Source: JAWLAT01 sp041395325
GTDB lineage: Bacteria > Pseudomonadota > Gammaproteobacteria > Xanthomonadales > SZUA-5
Length of the DNA: 64,000 bases
Direction: 5' to 3'
Assembly (NCBI GenBank): GCA_041395325.1
Contig: JAWLAT010000003.1
Span: forward strand, 186,001 to 250,000
A program made the position numbers and the translations under genes. The notes under the pieces were generated by a model. It saw only the letters and a program-made list of their open reading frames with translations. It made no database searches and was not told where the DNA came from. Shown in pieces: positions 48,873 to 56,639 of this stretch. The stretch's first letter is position 1, and each line of letters begins with the position of its first letter.

Positions 48873-50501
48873 ATGCCAATGCGCTATCTGCCCTTTGCCC
48901 TGATCGTGCTCCTCACGTTGGCAGTCGCGCTGGCGGCCGTGTCTTCACCTGGCTGGTGGTTGCTCGCGTTGCCGTTGCTTGCGTTGGCACTCCTGGGATT
49001 CCAGGATCTGCGGCAGCGCCGTTCCACGGTGCGTCGCAACTACCCGCTGATTGGCCGGGTCCGTTTTCTCGCCGAAGATCTGCGCCCCTTCGTGCGGCAG
49101 TACTTCGTCGAAGACGATGATGCCGAGGTGCCGTTCAGCCACAACCAGCGCAGCATCGTCTATCACCGCGCCCAGGGCACCCTGGACAAGCTGCCCTTCG
49201 GCACCGAACGCAATGTCTATGCTGGCGGCCATGAATGGATCAACCATTCGCTGGCACCGGTCCACAGCGATGCCGAGCAGTTTCGGATCGACGTTGGCGG
49301 AGCCAATTGCCAGCAGCCGTATTCGGCCAGCGTGCTCAACATCTCCGCCATGAGTTTCGGGTCGCTGTCGGCCAATGCGATTCTGGCCCTCAGTGGTGGT
49401 GCCAAGGGTGGTGGCTTCTATCACGACACCGGCGAGGGCGGCCTGTCGCCCTATCACCTGTCTGGCGGCGGCGATCTGGTCTGGGAGATCGGCAGCGGCT
49501 ACTTCGGTTGCCGCAATGAAACAGGTGGCTTCGATGAACGGGCCTTCGCCGACAAGGCGCAGAATCCCCAGGTCAGGATGATCGAAGTCAAGCTCAGTCA
49601 GGGAGCCAAGCCAGGCCATGGCGGCATCCTGCCAGGTGCCAAGGTGAGTGAAGAAATCGCCTCGGTGCGGGGCGTGCGGATGGGTGAGGACTGTGTCTCG
49701 CCGGCCGCCCACAGTGCCTTCTCCACGCCGGCAGAGTTGCTGACCTTCCTTGACCGACTGCGTCAGCTCAGCGGCGGCAAACCGGTGGGCTTCAAGTTGG
49801 CCATTGGTCATCCCTGGGAGTGGTTTGGCATCGTTCGCGCGATGCTGGACGGTGGTCCCCTGCCCGACTTTGTCGTGGTCGATGGCGCCGAAGGCGGCAC
49901 CGGCGCGGCGCCATTGGAGTTCGCCGACCACGTGGGTCTGCCGTTGCGCGAGGCGCTGTTGCTGGTTCATCAGACGCTGGTTGGCGCGGGCCTGCGGGAG
50001 CAGATCCGTATCGGCGCCGCCGGCAAGATCATCACCGCATTCGATATGGCCAGAACCATGGCCCTGGGTGCGGACTGGTGCAATTCGGCGCGTGGCTTCA
50101 TGTTTGCGCTCGGCTGCATACAGTCCTTGCACTGCCACACCGACCGCTGTCCCAGTGGTGTGGCCACGCAGGACCCGGACCGCCAGCGTGGCCTGGATCC
50201 CGTGCTGAAGTCCGAGCGCGTGCGTCGCTTTCACGCACAGACCCTGCATGCATTGGCCGAGATGTTGGGTGCCGCCGGGCTGCAGCACCCCTCGGAACTC
50301 GGGCCCGAGCACATCTTCAAGCGCTTGCCCAATGGCGAGATCAAGCCATTGGCGTCGCTGCATCCGGGCCTGTTCAGCGGCGAACTGTTGCAGGGCACAC
50401 CCAACCGATCGCCGTTCCGTGAGTTCTGGCCCGAGGCCCGGGCCGACAGCTTCGGGCCACCCGCCGAGCTGGCCAGTCTGCGTTTGAGCAAGCTGCATTG
50501 A
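48873..50501 (+). CDS. Membrane-anchored FMN-binding glutamate synthase family protein
   Basis: The 542-residue protein has two N-terminal TM helices (LPFALIVLLTLAVALAAV, WWLLALPLLALALLGF) and then a glutamate-synthase central/FMN barrel: SASVLNISAMSFGSLS, GEGGLSPYH, QGAKPGHGGILPG, VVVDGAEGGTGAAPLEF and IGAAGKIITAFDMA. CIQSLHCHTDRCPSG gives the Cys triad of the [3Fe-4S] cluster. It lacks the amidotransferase and hexapeptide-like domains of GltB, and no gltD is near, so it is a stand-alone oxidoreductase of unknown substrate at the membrane. Start ATG 48873 is set by the TM segment. Confidence 0.9.
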   Translation: MPMRYLPFALIVLLTLAVALAAVSSPGWWLLALPLLALALLGFQDLRQRRSTVRRNYPLIGRVRFLAEDLRPFVRQYFVEDDDAEVPFSHNQRSIVYHRAQGTLDKLPFGTERNVYAGGHEWINHSLAPVHSDAEQFRIDVGGANCQQPYSASVLNISAMSFGSLSANAILALSGGAKGGGFYHDTGEGGLSPYHLSGGGDLVWEIGSGYFGCRNETGGFDERAFADKAQNPQVRMIEVKLSQGAKPGHGGILPGAKVSEEIASVRGVRMGEDCVSPAAHSAFSTPAELLTFLDRLRQLSGGKPVGFKLAIGHPWEWFGIVRAMLDGGPLPDFVVVDGAEGGTGAAPLEFADHVGLPLREALLLVHQTLVGAGLREQIRIGAAGKIITAFDMARTMALGADWCNSARGFMFALGCIQSLHCHTDRCPSGVATQDPDRQRGLDPVLKSERVRRFHAQTLHALAEMLGAAGLQHPSELGPEHIFKRLPNGEIKPLASLHPGLFSGELLQGTPNRSPFREFWPEARADSFGPPAELASLRLSKLH

Positions 50502-50603
50502 CGAGACGATGAGCTGCGACAACTGTGCGCTGCATTTGGCGCGGCTTCACCTGCAGGCGCTAACATATTCGGCCGGTTCATTGTTGCATTGCGGGAGCGG
50601 AGC

Positions 50604-51245
50604 ATGATCAGGATCGTTGTGGCGACCACCGTGGCGCTGGGGCTGCTGGCCAGCAGTGCGGTCAGTGCGGCCAAGCTGTACAAATGGGTCGATGAGAACG
50701 GCAACGTCCATTACAGCGATCAGGTTCCGCCGAGTCAGGCCAAGCAGGCTCGCTCGGAGCTCAATGAACAGGGCGTTGCCGTCAAGCAGGTGGACCGCGC
50801 CCTGACGGCCGAGGAACTGGCTGCACGCCGTGCCGAGGAGAAGGCCGCGGCGGACGCGGCGGCCGCCATCGCGGCCGAGCGCGAGCGCGACAGGACGCTG
50901 CTGGATTCTTACGCGAGCGAAGAGGACATCACGCGCTCCTACAACCAGCGCGTCGACCTGCTCGACCAGACGATCGAGGCGCGGAAGGTGGAAATCGGGC
51001 TGCGCGAGAAGAATCTCGCCGACCTGGTGGGGCGCGCCGCCGACACTGAACGGTCGGGCCGTGCGGTGCCCGAGGTGCTGCAAAAGATGATCAAGGACGA
51101 ACGGACCGAGATCGAACGCCAGCGCGGCGACATCAAGAAGCGTGAGCAGGAGCGTGTGCAGGCCGAGAAGGACTACAAGGTCGACATCAATCGCTACCGC
51201 GAAGTGGCTGCCCGCTACGCCAAGGACGCCGAAGCCGAGGATTGA
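50604..51245 (+). CDS. DUF4124-domain periplasmic coiled-coil protein
   Basis: The 213-residue protein has a signal peptide (to AVSAA) and the DUF4124 motif LYKWVDENGNVHYSDQVPP right after it, then a long charged helix (AARRAEEKAAADAAAAIAAERERDR, IKKREQERVQAEKDYKVDIN). GGAG precedes ATG 50604. DUF4124 proteins are common in this order and of unknown function, perhaps envelope-bound. A TAACAT/CATATT -10 candidate lies at 50561-50569. Confidence 0.85.
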   Translation: MIRIVVATTVALGLLASSAVSAAKLYKWVDENGNVHYSDQVPPSQAKQARSELNEQGVAVKQVDRALTAEELAARRAEEKAAADAAAAIAAERERDRTLLDSYASEEDITRSYNQRVDLLDQTIEARKVEIGLREKNLADLVGRAADTERSGRAVPEVLQKMIKDERTEIERQRGDIKKREQERVQAEKDYKVDINRYREVAARYAKDAEAED

Positions 51246-51327
51246 AGGCTGGCTTGGCGAGCAGCCTCAAGGCCGGATACCGCTTTCGCGATCCATCGAC
51301 TGAGCCGTCGATCCGGGGACCAACAGC

Positions 51328-53205
51328 TTACTGGTCGTGCAGATAGGTGTAGCCGGCAAAACCTGCCTCCAGCGCATGCAGTACGGTCTTGGCTTCGTCA
51401 GCGGCCAGGCCGGCAGCTGCGATTCGCGCCCGGTAGGCCATGCGCAGTGCATTGGCGTCGTAGCCGACGTAGCCCAGCAGTCGGTCGGTGGAGTCGCCCC
51501 GTTGCGCTTCAACCAGTTCGCAGCGACCTTCCCGGATCCGGACACTGACCGAATCGGTGTCACCGAAGAGGTTGTGGATGTCGCCCAGGGTCTCCTGGTA
51601 GGCGCCGACCAGAAATACCGCCAGGCAGTAGCGCTCACCGGCGCGCAGGCGATGCACCGCCAGGGCGTTTTCGACGCCCTCGTCATCAACGTAGCGGTCG
51701 ATCCGCCCGTCTGAATCGCAGGTCAGGTCTTCCAGCACGGCGCGTCGATCGGGCTGTTCGTTCAAGCGCTCCAACGGCAGGATCGGAAAGACCTGCTCCA
51801 GCGCCCAGACATCGGGCATGGACTGGAACACGCTGAGATTGACGAAATACTTGTCCGACAGCTTGTCTTCCAGCTCGTCCAGCAACTGCCATTGATTGCG
51901 CGGATCTCGCCGCAGGCGTTCGCGCACGCCGTGGAGGATGGCGTAATGCAGATCATCCAGTGCAGCCCGGTCCGCCAGGCTGAGTTGGCCGAGTGCAAAG
52001 CGTGCCTGCCCGTCCTGCAGATGATGTGCGGCCTCGTGGTAGAGCTCCTGCGGCGGTCGACGGTTCAGATCCGCGTGCAGTTCACGCAGATGCCGCAAGG
52101 GTGGTGAATCGCTTGCCTCGACGGTCGCGTTGCCTACGGGCAGTTGTTCCACGGCGGTCACGTCGGCGACCAGCACGGCATGGTGCGCCGTCATCGACCG
52201 ACCCGACTCGGTGATCACGCGCGGATGCGGCAAGCCATGTTCCGTGCAGGCTTCGGCCAGCGGCGCTACGATGCTCTGAGCGTATTGAGTCAGCCCATAA
52301 TTGACCGAACAATCGCTGCGCGAGCGCGTCCCCTCGTAATCCACGCCCAGCCCGCCACCGACGTCGACCGTATCGATCTCCAGACCCAGCCGGCGCAGCT
52401 CAACGAAATAGCGTGCCGCCTCGCGCATGCCGGAGGCGATGTCCCGCACGTTGGAAATCTGCGAGCCCATGTGGAAATGCACCAGCCGCAGGCAATCGCT
52501 CATGCCGGCGGAGGCCAGGGCATCGACCAGATCCAGCAATTGCCGCGGCATCAGGCCAAACTTGGCCTTGTCGCCACCCGTGTTCTGCCACTTGCCATGG
52601 CCAATCGAGGCCAGCCGCATGCGCACACCCAGCAGCGGGCGCACGCCCAGTTTGGCGGCCTCTTCGATCACCAGACCCAGTTCGTTGGCCTTCTCGATGA
52701 CGATGTGCACGTCCAGGCCGAGCTTGCGACCGATCAGGGCCAGTCGGATGTACTCACGATCCTTGTAGCCATTGCAGATCACCGTACCGCCCGGACTGAG
52801 CGCCAGCACCGCCATCAGCTCCGGCTTGCTGCCGGCCTCCAGCCCGAAGCCGGCCGAGCCATGACGTACCAGCTCTGAGACCACCGCGCGCTGCTGATTG
52901 ACCTTGATCGGGAAGACCGCCGTGTAGCCGCCCTGGTAGTCGAGCTCGGCCATGACCTGACCAAAGGCGGCCTGCATGCGCCCCAGCTTGTGCCCGAGGA
53001 TGTCGGCGAAGCGGATCAGCACCGGCAGTTGCAGCCCCCGTTCGCCGGCAGCCTCGACCACGCTGGACAGACGCACCGACGGACCGCCCGGTCCATGGGG
53101 CTGCACGACGACCGCGCCCTCGGAGTCGATGTCGAAATAGCCTTCCGACCAGTACGGCAGGCTGTAGTACTGGCGCGCGCGTTCGACGCTCCATTCCTGC
53201 GTCAT
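51328..53205 (-). CDS. speA: Biosynthetic arginine decarboxylase
   Basis: The 625-residue PLP enzyme makes agmatine from arginine for polyamine synthesis. Lys101 in VFPIKVNQQ binds PLP; FGLEAGSKPELMAVLAL, VDVGGGLGVDYEGTRS, and ITESGRSMTAHHAVLV are family motifs, and LFGDTDSVSVRI contributes the active-site Asp. Length equals the E. coli-type enzyme. GGAG precedes the ATG and a TAAACT -10 candidate lies at 53239-53244. It is divergent from speE, with which it shares the pathway. Confidence 0.97.
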   Translation of the reverse strand: MTQEWSVERARQYYSLPYWSEGYFDIDSEGAVVVQPHGPGGPSVRLSSVVEAAGERGLQLPVLIRFADILGHKLGRMQAAFGQVMAELDYQGGYTAVFPIKVNQQRAVVSELVRHGSAGFGLEAGSKPELMAVLALSPGGTVICNGYKDREYIRLALIGRKLGLDVHIVIEKANELGLVIEEAAKLGVRPLLGVRMRLASIGHGKWQNTGGDKAKFGLMPRQLLDLVDALASAGMSDCLRLVHFHMGSQISNVRDIASGMREAARYFVELRRLGLEIDTVDVGGGLGVDYEGTRSRSDCSVNYGLTQYAQSIVAPLAEACTEHGLPHPRVITESGRSMTAHHAVLVADVTAVEQLPVGNATVEASDSPPLRHLRELHADLNRRPPQELYHEAAHHLQDGQARFALGQLSLADRAALDDLHYAILHGVRERLRRDPRNQWQLLDELEDKLSDKYFVNLSVFQSMPDVWALEQVFPILPLERLNEQPDRRAVLEDLTCDSDGRIDRYVDDEGVENALAVHRLRAGERYCLAVFLVGAYQETLGDIHNLFGDTDSVSVRIREGRCELVEAQRGDSTDRLLGYVGYDANALRMAYRARIAAAGLAADEAKTVLHALEAGFAGYTYLHDQ

Positions 53206-53238
53206 GGGGTGCTCCGTGGGGACAGCAACAGGCCCGCG

Positions 53239-53244
53239 AGTTTA
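53239..53244 (-). promoter_or_regulatory. Putative -10 box (TAAACT) for speA
   Basis: TAAACT on the minus strand is 34-39 bp before the speA start codon, in the 155-bp spacer shared with speE. No clear -35. Confidence 0.35.
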
Positions 53245-53318
53245 GCCGAGCCGATCGCGATGGCGCTGACTGCGGACGTCAATGGCTGCATCCACCCCCC
53301 TACGTCGATCCAGCCGGG

Positions 53319-53324
53319 TACAAT
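53319..53324 (+). promoter_or_regulatory. Putative -10 box (TACAAT) for speE
   Basis: TACAAT (five of six to consensus) is 37-42 bp before the speE ATG. A GGGT precedes it; no good -35 is visible. Confidence 0.4.
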
Positions 53325-53360
53325 CGGCGGCCCGCAGATCAGCAAACGCCGGAACCTGTC

Positions 53361-54218
53361 ATGCAGAACGCCGAAGGCACCTGGGTCACCGAGGCTCACG
53401 AACTCGGCCAGTCCGCCATCTCCTTCAAGGTCGAACGGCTGCTGCATGCGGAGAAGAGCGCGTACCAGACCATCGAGATCTATGAGTCCAGTGCCTGGGG
53501 CAACATCATGGTGCTGGACGGCTGCCTGATGGTGACCGGCCGGGACAACTTTCTCTATCACGAGATGATGAGTCACCCGGCGCTGTTCACCCACCCGCGC
53601 GCCAAGCGGGTCTGCATCATCGGTGGCGGCGATTGCGGCACCCTGCGCGAGGTCCTGCGACACGAAGAGGTGGAGCAGGCGATCCAGATCGAGATCGATG
53701 AGCGAGTCACGCGACTGGCCGAAAAATACTTTCCCGAACTGTGCGAAGCCAATGACGATCCACGCGCCCAGTTGCTGTTCGAAGACGGCATTCGCTGGAT
53801 GGCTGAAGCCGAGCCGGAGAGCCTGGATCTGGTGATTGTCGATTCCACCGACCCGGTCGGCATGGCCGAGGGGCTGTTCAATCGCGAGTTCTATCAGACC
53901 GTGCTGAAGGCGCTGCGCCCAGGTGGGATTCTGGTGCAGCAGAGTGAAGCGCCGTTGTTGCACGCGCAGCTGATCGCCAGCATGCGCACGCAGATGAAGG
54001 GCGCCGGCTTTCACTCGATGAAGACGCTGTGCTTCCCCCAGCCCTGCTATCCGACCGGCTGGTGGAGTGCCACGATGGCGCGCAAGGGCGTGGATCTGAA
54101 CGCTTTCCGTGAGCGCGGTGCCGCCACCAAGAAGTTCCCGACCCGCTACTACAACGTCGATACCCATCGCGGTGCGCTGGCGCTCCCCGAGTTTCTGCGC
54201 GAAGCGCTGGAAGGCTGA
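53361..54218 (+). CDS. speE: Spermidine synthase
   Basis: The 285-residue aminopropyltransferase has the family core: YQTIEIYESSAWGNIMVLDG, DNFLYHEMMSHPALFTHP, the nucleotide loop IIGGGDCGTLREVLRH, QIEIDERVTRL, and the catalytic DSTDPVGMAEGLFN with PTGWWSATMA later. It adds an aminopropyl group from decarboxylated AdoMet to putrescine. The divergent speA supplies the precursor route; speD and the agmatine-to-putrescine genes are not in the window. Confidence 0.97.
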   Translation: MQNAEGTWVTEAHELGQSAISFKVERLLHAEKSAYQTIEIYESSAWGNIMVLDGCLMVTGRDNFLYHEMMSHPALFTHPRAKRVCIIGGGDCGTLREVLRHEEVEQAIQIEIDERVTRLAEKYFPELCEANDDPRAQLLFEDGIRWMAEAEPESLDLVIVDSTDPVGMAEGLFNREFYQTVLKALRPGGILVQQSEAPLLHAQLIASMRTQMKGAGFHSMKTLCFPQPCYPTGWWSATMARKGVDLNAFRERGAATKKFPTRYYNVDTHRGALALPEFLREALEG

Positions 54219-54305
54219 CCGAAGCTGCAGCAACGGCCGACGCCTGCAGAGGTGTCGGCCGATGGCCCGCGCGGCCGGCCGAGCGCGTTAAGCTAGCCAC
54301 CGTCC

Positions 54306-54311
54306 TACACT
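54306..54311 (+). promoter_or_regulatory. Putative -10 box (TACACT) for the DUF4410 lipoprotein
   Basis: TACACT is 16-21 bp before the ATG at 54327, leaving a leader of about ten bases. No convincing -35. Confidence 0.35.
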
Positions 54312-54326
54312 CAGGGATTGTGGCTC

Positions 54327-54911
54327 ATGCGCATGCATCGACTTGTTACCTGGACCCTCCTGCTGCTGGCTGCTATCAGCCTGGGTGCCTGCGGGTCGGT
54401 CTCCAAGCTGCAGACGCGCGACAGCAAGGCCCGCATGGCCATCGGCGATTTTGCTCAGGTCGAAGTCATCGATTTCGAGGTCACCGCCACCACCGATGAC
54501 CCCGATGAGAAGGATCAGGCCAAGTTCCTGGCTCAGGTCACCGAAGCGCGCAGCAAATTTGCCGATCTGATCGCCGAGGAATTGCGCGAGCGGGCCCGGC
54601 ACGATCTGGTGTCACGTGAACCGCTGGCCGAGCCGGCGCTGCGCGTGTCCGGCACGATCACCCGCTACGACGAAGGCAATGTGGCGGCACGCATGGTCAG
54701 CGGCTTCGTCGGCCAGGCGCATTTCGAGGCCGATGTGGTGGTCAGCGACAATCAGGACGGTCGGGTGCTGGGGACCTTCAAGGTGGACCGCAACAGCTGG
54801 CCATTGCCCATCGGCGCCTCCACCAACGCGGTGCAGAACACCGGCACCTTCATGAGCGGTGCCGCCAAGCGCATCGGTGAGGATCTGGCCAAGGCGCGCG
54901 GCGGCAAGTAG
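54327..54911 (+). CDS. DUF4410-type lipoprotein
   Basis: The 194-residue protein has a lipoprotein signal with LGAC lipobox (Cys about residue 22), then an alpha/beta domain with LAQVTEARSKFADLIAEELRERAR, LRVSGTITRYDEGNVAARMVSG, FEADVVVSDNQDGRVLGTFKVDR and MSGAAKRIGEDLAKAR, as in DUF4410 proteins. These resemble small outer-membrane-associated lipoproteins; function unknown. It stands alone between speE and hemF. Confidence 0.8.
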   Translation: MRMHRLVTWTLLLLAAISLGACGSVSKLQTRDSKARMAIGDFAQVEVIDFEVTATTDDPDEKDQAKFLAQVTEARSKFADLIAEELRERARHDLVSREPLAEPALRVSGTITRYDEGNVAARMVSGFVGQAHFEADVVVSDNQDGRVLGTFKVDRNSWPLPIGASTNAVQNTGTFMSGAAKRIGEDLAKARGGK

Positions 54912-54931
54912 TCCGCGCTGGTCTCAGCCAG

Positions 54932-55849
54932 TCAGGTCCCCTCGGCCAGCCAGTCGCGCGGACGCAGATAGTCGGTCAAGGCGGCCTCTGCGCTGCCGGC
55001 TTCAGGCTGATAGGCGTATTCGAAGCGCACCCGTGGCGGCAACGACATCAGGATCGATTCGGTGCGGCCGCCGGACTGCAGGCCAAACAGCGTGCCGCGA
55101 TCGTAGACCAGGTTGAACTCCACATAGCGGCCGCGGCGATAGAGCTGGAACTCGCGTTCGTGCTCACCGTAGGTGTCGTTGCGGCGTCGCGCAACGATGG
55201 GCAGGTAGGCGTCGAGGAAGCCTTCGCCCACCGCGCGGGTCAGAGCGAAGCAGCGTTCGAAACCACCCTCGTGCAGATCGTCGTAGAACAGTCCGCCAAC
55301 GCCGCGTGTTTCGCTCCGATGCTTGAGAAAGAAGTACTCATCGCACCAGCGCTTGTAGCGGGGATAGACCTCGGTGCCGAAGGGCTGACACAGCCGCTGC
55401 GCCACCGCATGCCAGTGCCGCACATCCTCGATGACCGGATAGAAGGGCGTCAGATCGAAGCCACCGCCAAACCACCAGACCGGCTCGGCATCTGGCGCCG
55501 TGGCACAGAACAGTCGCACATTGAGATGTGTGGTCGGGACGTGCGGGTTGCGCGGATGCAGCACCAGCGACACACCCATGGCCTCAAAGCCGCGGCCGGC
55601 CAGTTCGGGGCGCGCGGCGCTGGCCGATGGCGGCAGCTGCCGCCCCAGCACATGGGAAAAGCCGACGCCGGCCTGCTCAAAGACGGCACCGTCGCGCAGC
55701 ACCCGAGTGCAGCCACCGCCACCCTCCGGGCGCTGCCAATGATCGGCGCCAAACTCAGCCGCGCCATCGGCCGCAGCCAGTGCCTCGCAGATCTGCGCCT
55801 GCAAGCCGACCAAGAACTCGCGCACCGCCCCGGTGTCCACTTCCGTCAT
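54932..55849 (-). CDS. hemF: Oxygen-dependent coproporphyrinogen III oxidase
   Basis: The 305-residue enzyme oxidatively decarboxylates coproporphyrinogen III. Family motifs are GGGGCTRVLRDGAVFEQAGV, RNPHVPTTHLNVR, WWFGGGFDLTPFYP, RYKRWCDEYFFLKHR, GGLFYDDLHEGGF and RGRYVEFNLVYDRGTLFGL. AAGGAG is eight bases before ATG 55849, excluding the 27 upstream codons. It lies 43 bp after the ECF sigma gene on the same strand. In P. aeruginosa hemF is a few genes from dprA; here it is near tsaP. Confidence 0.97.
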   Translation of the reverse strand: MTEVDTGAVREFLVGLQAQICEALAAADGAAEFGADHWQRPEGGGGCTRVLRDGAVFEQAGVGFSHVLGRQLPPSASAARPELAGRGFEAMGVSLVLHPRNPHVPTTHLNVRLFCATAPDAEPVWWFGGGFDLTPFYPVIEDVRHWHAVAQRLCQPFGTEVYPRYKRWCDEYFFLKHRSETRGVGGLFYDDLHEGGFERCFALTRAVGEGFLDAYLPIVARRRNDTYGEHEREFQLYRRGRYVEFNLVYDRGTLFGLQSGGRTESILMSLPPRVRFEYAYQPEAGSAEAALTDYLRPRDWLAEGT

Positions 55850-55892
55850 GCCCTGCTCCTTTCGCAACCGGCGCCAGAGTAGGGGAAGCGTC

Positions 55893-56462
55893 TCAGGGGG
55901 CCAACTGTTCGCCCAGCCAGGCCTTGGCAAAGCGCCATTGGCGACCGACGGTGGCGACAGAGCTGTTCATCACCCGGGCGATCTCTTCGGTTCTCAGTCC
56001 GGAAAAGAACTTCAGCTCCACGATTCTGGCCAGATCGGGGCTTTCTAGTTCCAGGCCACTGAGTGCCTCATCCACGCGCAGCCAGTCCACCGAATCATCG
56101 AGCACTGGCGTGCTGGCTTCGTCCAGATCGTCCAGCGAGATGAAGGGTATGCCGCTGCCGCGCTTGAGATTGTTGCGTCGGCGCAGATAGTCGACCACGA
56201 CGCGTCGCAACACGGTGGCGACGATGGCCTGAAAGTGCTCCCGGTTCTCCCAGCCCAACCGCTGGGCCTGCAAGCGCACGTAGGCCTCGTGGGCCAACTC
56301 GGTCGGGCGCAACGTGAAACGATCGGCATCCGGTCCCAGTTGCCGGCTGGCCATCTCACGCATGGCGGGATAGACCGCCACTAGCAGTGCATCTCGCGCA
56401 GCCTTGTCGCCCTGGCGCCAGCGAGAAAGCAGATGGGTGACGTCGGGCGTCTGGTCGCTCAT
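55893..56462 (-). CDS. ECF-type sigma factor (SigK-like ECF subfamily)
   Basis: The 189-residue protein matches the ECF subgroup often linked to Ser/Thr kinases: DVTHLLSRWRQGDKAARDALLVAVYPAMREMA, LRPTELAHEAYVRLQ, HFQAIVATVLRRVVVDYLRRRN and region 4 IVELKFFSGLRTEEIARVMNSSVATVGRQWRFAKAWL. No kinase or anti-sigma gene is adjacent. It precedes hemF and may be cotranscribed with it, although a functional tie is not implied. The upstream region to the divergent Ior gene is 177 bp. Confidence 0.9.
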   Translation of the reverse strand: MSDQTPDVTHLLSRWRQGDKAARDALLVAVYPAMREMASRQLGPDADRFTLRPTELAHEAYVRLQAQRLGWENREHFQAIVATVLRRVVVDYLRRRNNLKRGSGIPFISLDDLDEASTPVLDDSVDWLRVDEALSGLELESPDLARIVELKFFSGLRTEEIARVMNSSVATVGRQWRFAKAWLGEQLAP

Positions 56463-56594
56463 CGTTCAGGGCATGCCATGTTCCAGTGACGAACCTGCAC
56501 CGACCTGCCAAGTGCCATTCAGGTTCCTGATTCCATTCCAGCACAGGCTATCGGCGACTTCCATGCCCGTCAGGTCGGGTTCGCAACGAACGGC

Positions 56595-56600
56595 TACAAT
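56595..56600 (+). promoter_or_regulatory. Putative -10 box (TACAAT) for the Ior gene
   Basis: TACAAT (five of six) is 40-45 bp before the ATG and upstream of GGGAG. No clear -35. Confidence 0.4.
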
Positions 56601-56639
56601 GTTGCGTTCCATTACGCCACGCCGCCCCGGGAGAGCCGC

